A DNA stretch of 19,586 bases, taken from assembly GCA_903881535.1 (NCBI GenBank), contig CAIRTT010000228.1, positions 1 through 19,586 of the forward strand, read 5' to 3'. The DNA comes from an uncultured Armatimonadota bacterium (GTDB lineage Bacteria > Armatimonadota > Armatimonadia > Armatimonadales > Armatimonadaceae). The translations under genes were made by a program, and so were the position numbers. The notes beneath the pieces are model-generated. The model did not search any database. It was not told where the DNA came from and saw nothing but the letters and a program-made list of their open reading frames with translations. Every line of letters begins with the position of its first letter. Within the stretch, counting starts at the first letter, position 1. Shown here piece after piece: positions 13,379 through 19,586 of the stretch.

Positions 13379-14215
13379 ATGGAACTTAGAAAATGGCGAT
13401 CGCATGAAGGCGACTTGATGTGGACAGTAAACATGGATGGAACCGAGCTTGTCTTGGACACAAATTTGGATGACATTCTGTGTTCAGAAGACCCGTTGGA
13501 CTTCGTGCTTGCGACAACGACTTCGTTCCGGCTGCCATCTGGATCCACGCTTATTGCTCCTATCGACAAACAGGAAATTTGGGCAAGCGGTGTAACGTAC
13601 GAGCGGTCTCGTGATGCCCGTATGGAAGAATCCAAACAGGGTGGGGATTTTTACGACTTGGTCTACGATGCAGATAGGCCTGAGTTGTTCTTTAAGGCTT
13701 CTCCGTGGAGAGCAACAGGGCACTTAGGAAGCATTCGCGTTCGACAGGACTCTACGTGGGATGTCCCTGAGCCTGAGCTCACGCTTGTAGCCAACAACAG
13801 CGGCCACATCATCGGCGCAACCATCGGAAATGACGTTTCCAGCAGGAGCATCGAAGGAGAAAACCCGCTTTACCTTCCTCAGGCAAAGTCGTACAACGGT
13901 TCGTGTGCACTTGGGCCGTATATTCGGTTGCTGGATGCAAACTTCAACCTGCCGGACCTGCGATCAATTGATATTCAATTGAAAATCCAGCGTAACAGTC
14001 AGCTGGTCTTTGATGGAAAAGCATCTACAGCCACGATGAAGCGACATGTTGATGATCTAGTGAGTTGGTTGTTCCGCGAACTCGATTTCCCATATGGTGC
14101 TTTTCTTATGAGTGGAACGGGAATTGTTCCAGACCTACCCTACACAATGGTCAGTGGGGATGTTGTAAGTATATCGATGTCAGGTTTGGGCACGCTGACC
14201 AATACCGTTAGGTGA
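13379..14215 (+). CDS. FAH-family hydrolase/dehydratase, resembling 2-keto-3-deoxy-sugar-acid dehydratase
   Basis: 278 residues, with the catalytic fold of the fumarylacetoacetate hydrolase family in about the last 210. Metal ligands are visible as E131 and E133 in PEPELTLVAN and D152 in IGNDVSSR. The block GENPLYLPQAKSYNGSCALGP (160-180, with K170) is the pattern I associate with 2-dehydro-3-deoxy-D-arabinonate dehydratase and close relatives of oxidative pentose pathways, more than with true fumarylacetoacetase. Substrate is inferred. The start has AGGAG at 13369-13373, five bases before the ATG, and overlaps the preceding stop. Neighbouring sugar enzymes (beta-galactosidase 36 bases downstream, a sorbosone-dehydrogenase-like enzyme, a PfkB kinase) fit sugar-acid metabolism. 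Confidence 0.82.
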   Translation: MELRKWRSHEGDLMWTVNMDGTELVLDTNLDDILCSEDPLDFVLATTTSFRLPSGSTLIAPIDKQEIWASGVTYERSRDARMEESKQGGDFYDLVYDADRPELFFKASPWRATGHLGSIRVRQDSTWDVPEPELTLVANNSGHIIGATIGNDVSSRSIEGENPLYLPQAKSYNGSCALGPYIRLLDANFNLPDLRSIDIQLKIQRNSQLVFDGKASTATMKRHVDDLVSWLFRELDFPYGAFLMSGTGIVPDLPYTMVSGDVVSISMSGLGTLTNTVR

Positions 14216-14239
14216 TACCAACCTGGTAAGACGTCGATA

Positions 14240-14245
14240 TATACT
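14240..14245 (+). promoter_or_regulatory. Possible -10 box close to the beta-galactosidase start
   Basis: TATACT lies six bases before the ATG at 14252. If used, transcription would begin at or next to the start codon and give a leaderless mRNA, which would fit the absence of a Shine-Dalgarno. No -35 is recognisable, so this is weak. Alternatively the gene is read from the upstream operon. Confidence 0.25.
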
Positions 14246-14251
14246 GAGCCC

Positions 14252-17200
14252 ATGAAATGGCTCAATGGATTCATCGGCATGTTGGCAGCTTTCCTTGTGT
14301 TGCTGTGTGTTCCTGGAACTGCGCAGCAGCACACCCTGCCACCGTGGCAAGATCCATCCGTTGTCGGGATCAACAAGCTTGCAGCCCGGGCAGAATTTTC
14401 CGCATATTCGCGGATTGAAGATGCCGTTACTGCATTGCCTGAAAAAAGTCCGTGGCTTAAGTTACTCAATGGTAACTGGAAACTAAATTGGGTCAGTCGG
14501 CCAGCTGATGCGCCATTAGACTTTCAGGTACCGACTTACGATGACAGTAAGTGGAAGTCAATCCCTGTTCCGTCTTGTGTCGAACTTCAGGGCTTTGGGA
14601 TACCAATCTATACGAACATCACCTATCCGTTTCCAGCAAAGCCTCCCGTGGTTGATGAACGCTACAACCCTACGAGCAGCTATCGGAGGCTCTTTACGGT
14701 CCCGTCATCGTTTGATGGAAAGCGCGTAAGACTTCGCTTTGACGGCGTCTACAGCGCATTCTGGGTTTGGGTAAATGGTCACCGAGTTGGATATTCCGAA
14801 GATAGCAAGGGTCCGGCTGAGTTCGATGTAACGGAACATCTTGTCAAAGGAACAAATGTACTTGCAGTGCAAGTCTACCGATGGTGTGACGGTTCCTATC
14901 TTGAAGATCAGGATATGTTTCGATACTCCGGAATTTTCCGCGATGTTACCTTGCGGGCAATGCCTCACGTCACCATCGATGACATTGATGTCAAGTCAGA
15001 CTTAGATTCCAAGTACACGGATGGACATCTAGATGTTGGACTGAATATCAGCAATTCCACATCAAAAAACGCATCTGTTCGTATTGACATGGCAATCTAT
15101 GATGCCAATGGTAAACGTGTACCAGAATCTCTGGTTACAAGCACGATTAATTCCGCTGGCAGCAATCACGACCAAACACGGATCTCTGTAAACCTAAAAA
15201 ATCCCCTAAAGTGGACTGGTGAAACTCCGAATCTCTACACCTTGGTTGTAGCTGTAAAAGTCAACGGCACGTTTTCAGAGTTTGTGTCTGTCAAGACGGG
15301 CTTCAGAAAGATCGAAACTGTAGGGGGCGTGTTCAAGATAAATGGGCGACCAGTCAAGCTCCTTGGGGTGAATCGCCACGAACATGATCCTGATACTGGA
15401 CGAACCGTATCTCTAAGCCGGATGATTCAAGATATCCAGTTGATGAAGCGCTTCAACATCAATTGTGTTAGAAATTCGCACTATCCCAATGACCGCCGCT
15501 GGTATGACCTCTGCAACGAATATGGCCTCTATGTTGTCGATGAAGCCAACATCGAATCCCATGGAATGGGTTACACATTCGAGCGCTCGCTTGGAAACAA
15601 TCCCGTTTGGGAGAAGTCACATCTTGACCGGACATCCCGAATGTACGAGACGAGAAAGAACTATCCTTGTGTCATCATGTGGTCACTCGGAAACGAAGCT
15701 GGACCTGGCAGTAACTTTACTGCAACATCCAAGTGGCTCCACTCAGTAGACACATCCCGGCCCGTGCATTACGAACGCTACAACCAAGTTGCCGATGTCG
15801 ATTCTGTTATGTATCCGGAAGTTTCTTACGTTGAGAATGCCGGCAAACAGAAATCGGAGAAACCATTTTATGTTTGCGAATACGCCCACGCGATGGGGAA
15901 TGCTGTCGGAAATCTTCAGGAATATGTTGCAGCATTCCGTTCATCACCCAGAAACATGGGCGGCTGTATTTGGGACTGGGTTGATCAGGGACTCCGTAAA
16001 AAACGCCCGGATGGCAAAGGTTGGTATTTTGCGTATGGCGGAGACTATGATGACAAGCCCAATGATGGCAACTTTTGCTGTAATGGACTCGTTCCGCCTG
16101 ATCGCACTGTTACCCCAAAGCTCTATGAAGTAAAAAAGTCCTATCAACAGGTGGTCATCCAGCTCAGTGATGACAAGCGTCGGATTACGCTTCAGAATCA
16201 CTTCTCTTTTACCAATCTGAAGCGCTTCCAGCTCGTATGGGAACTCAACATAGATGGAAAGCGAAAAGCATTCGGAAATCTTCCATCACTTTCCTGTGAA
16301 CCACTTAGTTCGATTTCGACTGATCTGAAAGTCCCACCGTTTGCACTGACTGCGGGGCAGGAAGCTTTTCTGACTATCCGGGTACTGGATAAAACGGCAA
16401 CAAAGTATTCTGGGGCTGGTCATGAAGTCGCTTGGCAGCAGTTTCCGTACACAAGACAGAATGTGAAGTCATTTACCTGGGCTAGGCAGCCAGCAAACAA
16501 GCGCGGTTGGACAACGTCTACGGTTGGTGAATCCATTGTCTTTACCAATGCAAAAACAAAGGTTCGCATCGGCTTTGATCGTTCACGAGGAATTCTGAAA
16601 TCGCTCTCGGTCAAAGGTCAGAATTTTCTGACTGGAGATGGGCTAAACCTAAACACGTATCGGGCACTGACGGATAACGACACGTGGTTGAGAGATGCGT
16701 ACAACAACTCCGGATTGTCTGCACTCAATCCAACGGCGATGGCATTTAGCCATCGCATCGACCCAGCTACCGGCGCCATCATTGTGTCCGCAGATATAGA
16801 TTTCCATGGTGGAAAATCAGCGGGTTTCAATGGCAAGTGTACGTACCATGTTTTCCCGGATGGAGTTGTTCGTGTCCTCTTCGATGTCAATCCATACGGA
16901 GATATGCCGCCTTTACCCCGTCTTGGAGTAAAGTTTGCACTCCCACCAGGATTTGAAGATACATCGTGGTTTGGACGAGGACCAAGCGAGAGCTATCCGG
17001 ATAGAAAGTCGGCGATGGACATTGGGCTTTGGACAGCAAAGGTTCAAGAACACTTTGTCGACTATGTGAGGCCTCAAGAGAATGGCAACAAAGAGGACTG
17101 TCGATGGTTTTCTCTTCGAAATGCCAAAACGGGTGGTCGGTTACTGATGGTCGCTGAACGCGAAGCGGTCGCGATGGGTGTCAGTCACTACGTCCCGCAG

Positions 17201-18115
17201 GATCTGGATGGTTCACGTCATCGAAATGGGCAGGAAAAGCGCTATATCCCATTGCCGATCAGAAAAGAGACCTACTGTACGCTTGACTGGCTTCAGATGG
17301 GACTCGGAGGAGCATCCTGTGGTCCCGGTCCACTCGGCAAATATGTTTGCCGCCCTACAAGGGCAACCATTGTGTTTTCCTTAAGACCCCTCTTTGACGC
17401 AAACATACAAAGTGGAGTTGCGGCACGAAAATCCCTGCCTGTTCTCGATCCGCCAACGGTTACCCGAGATGAACGGGGAGTCGTCTCGTTTGCTAACGTT
17501 TTTCCTGGAGCGCGAGTGGATGTTACCGTCAACGGAGTTCCAACCAAGGTCACAACCGGGAATACCGTGTTTCTTCCCAGGAAAGCGGAAGTCAATGTCA
17601 AGCAGAGTGTAGAGAGTGGTATCTCCAGTGAGGCTACGACAATACAGTTTGATTCCGTGCAGCCAGTAGAACGTATTCAGTTGTCACCAGGACAGCTGAT
17701 GACCGATTCGCAAGAACCTGGAGAGGGTGAAGTCGGCAACATCGTGGATGGCGATGTCGACACCTATTGGCACACCACATGGTCACTGCAGGAAGACGAC
17801 TATCCTCACTGGGTGAGTATCCGTTTGCCTACAATCGAATCAATCCGGAAATTGCGATTTCTTCAAAGGCAAAACCAGGAGAATGGCCGCGTTTCACGTA
17901 TAAACATCGAGGCAAAGGTTGCCAATCAGTGGGTCGTTGTTCGTGAGGTGACACTACGAAACACAACGGATTGGATTGATGTGGAACTACAAACTCCGAT
18001 GGTAACAAGTGAAGTACGGATCGTCGCAATAAGTGAAGTGGGTGGCCACAAATGGGCATCACTTGCAGAAGTCGAGCTCTACCGTGATTTCATACCGAAG
18101 AAAGAAAATCCATAA
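14252..18115 (+). CDS. lacZ: Secreted GH2 beta-galactosidase (LacZ type) with C-terminal F5/8-type domain
   Basis: 1287 residues against about 1023 for E. coli LacZ. A signal peptide (1-25, ending PGTAQQ) sends it out of the cytoplasm. Domains in order are the GH2 sugar-binding domain (about 65-235), an immunoglobulin-like domain (245-350), a TIM barrel (352-640), another Ig-like domain (about 645-750), the beta-galactosidase small domain (about 765-1040), a short hexosaminidase-C/fn3-like domain (about 1060-1135) and a discoidin-like F5/8 type C domain (about 1137-1278). Catalytic residues are the acid/base E482 in SLGNEAG and the nucleophile E543 in CEYAHAMGN; NRHEHDP and SHYPNDRRWYDLC are also intact. 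It cleaves terminal beta-galactosides, and the last domain probably holds the polysaccharide. No Shine-Dalgarno is visible. Its last 26 bases overlap the convergent PfkB gene. Confidence 0.95.
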   Translation: MKWLNGFIGMLAAFLVLLCVPGTAQQHTLPPWQDPSVVGINKLAARAEFSAYSRIEDAVTALPEKSPWLKLLNGNWKLNWVSRPADAPLDFQVPTYDDSKWKSIPVPSCVELQGFGIPIYTNITYPFPAKPPVVDERYNPTSSYRRLFTVPSSFDGKRVRLRFDGVYSAFWVWVNGHRVGYSEDSKGPAEFDVTEHLVKGTNVLAVQVYRWCDGSYLEDQDMFRYSGIFRDVTLRAMPHVTIDDIDVKSDLDSKYTDGHLDVGLNISNSTSKNASVRIDMAIYDANGKRVPESLVTSTINSAGSNHDQTRISVNLKNPLKWTGETPNLYTLVVAVKVNGTFSEFVSVKTGFRKIETVGGVFKINGRPVKLLGVNRHEHDPDTGRTVSLSRMIQDIQLMKRFNINCVRNSHYPNDRRWYDLCNEYGLYVVDEANIESHGMGYTFERSLGNNPVWEKSHLDRTSRMYETRKNYPCVIMWSLGNEAGPGSNFTATSKWLHSVDTSRPVHYERYNQVADVDSVMYPEVSYVENAGKQKSEKPFYVCEYAHAMGNAVGNLQEYVAAFRSSPRNMGGCIWDWVDQGLRKKRPDGKGWYFAYGGDYDDKPNDGNFCCNGLVPPDRTVTPKLYEVKKSYQQVVIQLSDDKRRITLQNHFSFTNLKRFQLVWELNIDGKRKAFGNLPSLSCEPLSSISTDLKVPPFALTAGQEAFLTIRVLDKTATKYSGAGHEVAWQQFPYTRQNVKSFTWARQPANKRGWTTSTVGESIVFTNAKTKVRIGFDRSRGILKSLSVKGQNFLTGDGLNLNTYRALTDNDTWLRDAYNNSGLSALNPTAMAFSHRIDPATGAIIVSADIDFHGGKSAGFNGKCTYHVFPDGVVRVLFDVNPYGDMPPLPRLGVKFALPPGFEDTSWFGRGPSESYPDRKSAMDIGLWTAKVQEHFVDYVRPQENGNKEDCRWFSLRNAKTGGRLLMVAEREAVAMGVSHYVPQDLDGSRHRNGQEKRYIPLPIRKETYCTLDWLQMGLGGASCGPGPLGKYVCRPTRATIVFSLRPLFDANIQSGVAARKSLPVLDPPTVTRDERGVVSFANVFPGARVDVTVNGVPTKVTTGNTVFLPRKAEVNVKQSVESGISSEATTIQFDSVQPVERIQLSPGQLMTDSQEPGEGEVGNIVDGDVDTYWHTTWSLQEDDYPHWVSIRLPTIESIRKLRFLQRQNQENGRVSRINIEAKVANQWVVVREVTLRNTTDWIDVELQTPMVTSEVRIVAISEVGGHKWASLAEVELYRDFIPKKENP

Positions 18116-18989
18116 CTTTAGGCAATGTAGGTAATCCGGCATCGTTTCCTAGAGCTGTGATTTTCACTGCAACGCATGCCTGTGCAAACCTTGTTATGTC
18201 CTGCAAGTTTTCGTACATGTTTGCGTATGCGTATAAAAATGCGCCATGAAAGCAATCGCCTGCGCCATTCGTGTCGACAACATCATTGACTTGAAAGGCC
18301 GGCAGCCGGTATGTGTTCGTTTGATCACCAACAACCACACCTTGCTCAGCCAGCGTTATACCCACGACGCTAGCACCGAAGCTGCGCATGATTGCGAGCT
18401 GGGCATCGATGTTGTCTGGTTGGTCTGGCGTGAGGCCAGCACTGCCAGATTTGCTAGCGAGGATGATGTCGCACTGACTGAGCAATGCTTCCCGCCCCGG
18501 ACGCATTGTTCCTAGATCAATACTCACGATGGTGCCCGCACTCTTAGCGGCCGATGCCAAGATTAGGTTCGTCTCCAGATCACGCCCATCCAAGTGTAGG
18601 ATTGAGCCGACTTGAAATTTTCCGATGAGGTTGGAGACATCAATAGGTTCGAAATTCGTGGCTGGGATATTGACGATGGTTCGCGCACCAGTCAAGGCTT
18701 CAATAATGACAATGGACCTGCTAGTCGTGCCATTTTGGCGCACTTGCAGAAGAGATTCAGTTACAGATTCAGCGATTCTGTGTGAGATGAATTTCCCTGG
18801 TTCGTCATAACCTACGGCCCCACAAAAACTAGTATTTCCACCAAGCTTTGTGAAGGCTTGAAGGGCGACAGGAACCGGCCCACCCACTTGACGTAACGTT
18901 CTAGTCGCAGTTGTTTTGCCATCATGCACCATTTGCTGCACAACAACCATGTCGTCGACGTTTACCAACCCGTACCCGAATATCTTCAT
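18090..18989 (-). CDS. PfkB/ribokinase-family sugar kinase
   Basis: 299 residues, the usual size. The C-terminal PfkB signature is VVDTNGAGDCFHGAF, with anion hole GAGD (242-245) and catalytic base D245; an N-terminal GG motif and GAVGYDEPG are also present. In the N-terminal motif the Asn usual in this family (GGxxxN) is replaced, the sequence reading GGPVPVAL, so it belongs to a divergent subgroup. Substrate is unknown; fructose, ribose, adenosine or 2-keto-3-deoxygluconate are family possibilities, the last being attractive beside the FAH-family gene. It starts 4 bases after the esterase stop with only a weak purine-rich stretch upstream, so they form an operon. Its 3' end overlaps lacZ by 26 bases on the opposite strand. 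Confidence 0.9.
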   Translation of the reverse strand: MKIFGYGLVNVDDMVVVQQMVHDGKTTATRTLRQVGGPVPVALQAFTKLGGNTSFCGAVGYDEPGKFISHRIAESVTESLLQVRQNGTTSRSIVIIEALTGARTIVNIPATNFEPIDVSNLIGKFQVGSILHLDGRDLETNLILASAAKSAGTIVSIDLGTMRPGREALLSQCDIILASKSGSAGLTPDQPDNIDAQLAIMRSFGASVVGITLAEQGVVVGDQTNTYRLPAFQVNDVVDTNGAGDCFHGAFLYAYANMYENLQDITRFAQACVAVKITALGNDAGLPTLPKVMDFLSSV

Positions 18990-18993
18990 CTGT

Positions 18994-19586
18994 TTATTGA
19001 GGCTTCGCCAGCTGACGCTTCATAAATTGAAAGGCATCTCTGATGTGGCTATCCCAGTATGTCCATGTATGGGCTCCATCGAACTCTGAGTACTCATGGG
19101 GAATCTGTTTCGACAACAGAGCAACCTCAAGTTCCTGATTGCTCTTTATGAGGAAGTCTTCCTTGCCACAGTCAAAGTAAAGAGAAGGACCTTCGTAGGT
19201 GCCATTCTTTAGGTGCTTCAAAACACTGGGAAGCAACGCATCCTGAAGATATTTGGATTCAGTTTCCGTAGGATAAAGGTCTTTCGCCATAGTCAGCAGG
19301 TTCTTGTCAAACGTTGCTGTGCCCCAACCGACAGCGCCACTCAGGCTGGCAGCAGCACAGTAAAGCTGGTTGTGCTCTGTTGCAAGATGAAGCGCTCCAT
19401 AGCCACCCATCGACAAGCCGATGATGGCTCGTCCATTCCGACTCGTGATTGTCCTGTAGTTCTGTTCTACGTCTTTGCGCAGTTCTTCCGTGATGAACGT
19501 TTCGACGCTTCCTGAGCCGGGAGAATCGTTGTACCAGCTGTTTCCGTTCGAGTCGGGCATTACAACAATAAAGTCTGTCGTTGCCG
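18994..19586 (-). CDS. Esterase of the esterase D / feruloyl esterase-like alpha/beta-hydrolase family, 5' partial
   Basis: The reading frame stays open to the window edge (197 codons visible). The Met at 19560 is internal, since the preceding residues DFIVV lead into MPDSNGNSWYNDSPG, a block typical inside this family. The catalytic triad is visible: the nucleophile elbow GLSMGG (Ser codon 19413-19411), Asp in FDCGKEDFL and His in DGAHTWTYW near the C-terminus. Relatives include S-formylglutathione hydrolase, mycolyltransferases and xylan acetyl/feruloyl esterases. Given the neighbouring secreted glycosidase, a polysaccharide deacylase is plausible. Whether it has a signal peptide cannot be seen. 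PfkB follows after 4 bases. Confidence 0.88.
   Translation of the reverse strand, partial: ATTDFIVVMPDSNGNSWYNDSPGSGSVETFITEELRKDVEQNYRTITSRNGRAIIGLSMGGYGALHLATEHNQLYCAAASLSGAVGWGTATFDKNLLTMAKDLYPTETESKYLQDALLPSVLKHLKNGTYEGPSLYFDCGKEDFLIKSNQELEVALLSKQIPHEYSEFDGAHTWTYWDSHIRDAFQFMKRQLAKPQ

Noticed and set aside
1..19586. Mobile elements, CRISPR arrays, tRNA or rRNA genes, defence systems
   Set aside because: No transposase or integrase-like protein, no regularly spaced repeats and no tRNA-like cloverleaf were seen; the content is housekeeping and sugar metabolism.

Overview
The window is an ordinary, gene-dense stretch of chromosome from a free-living bacterium. No mobile element, CRISPR array, tRNA or rRNA is visible. 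Gene content (long-form ribosome hibernation factor, a GGED-type phosphofructokinase predicted to use pyrophosphate, RNase J, an Rrf2/CymR-like regulator beside cysK, mreBCD, and secreted carbohydrate-active proteins) suggests a member of the Terrabacteria side of the tree, with Armatimonadota or a similar phylum as a guess. The sequence alone does not settle the taxon.

Layout. (1) 1-2418, plus strand: a tight operon of ispDF (isoprenoid fusion enzyme, 5' end outside the window), hpf and a PPi-type pfk, closed by a strong terminator. (2) 2503-3866, minus strand: the classical rpsF-ssb-rpsR operon. It has its own terminator, an extended -10 promoter candidate and a leader fold that could hide the rpsF ribosome binding site. 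(3) 4037-5446, minus strand: an Rrf2-family regulator without cluster cysteines, followed by cysK, resembling the CymR/CysK pair. (4) 5508-6815, plus strand: a secreted sorbosone-dehydrogenase-like beta-propeller enzyme. (5) 6812-11979, minus strand: mreB-mreC-mreD-rnj followed by an acyl-CoA-dehydrogenase-like gene; genes are 8 to 15 bases apart or overlap. (6) 12085-18115, plus strand: a TPR protein, a very basic membrane protein, an FAH-family enzyme resembling 2-keto-3-deoxy-sugar-acid dehydratases, and a very large secreted LacZ-type beta-galactosidase. (7) 18090-19586, minus strand: an esterase (5' end outside the window) and a PfkB sugar kinase, convergent with and overlapping the beta-galactosidase gene.

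How it works together. Region 5 couples cell-shape genes to an RNA-decay nuclease. Regions 4, 6 and 7 look like saprophytic sugar use: extracellular removal of galactosyl residues and acyl groups, sugar oxidation, sugar-acid dehydration and sugar phosphorylation. That pathway is inferred, not proven. No obviously new defence or mobile system is present. The least explained items are the TPR/basic-membrane-protein pair at 12085-13370, the acyl-CoA-dehydrogenase-like gene behind RNase J, the valine-glutamate-proline repeat tail of S6, and the rpsF leader structure. No stretch longer than 300 bases lacks a gene.
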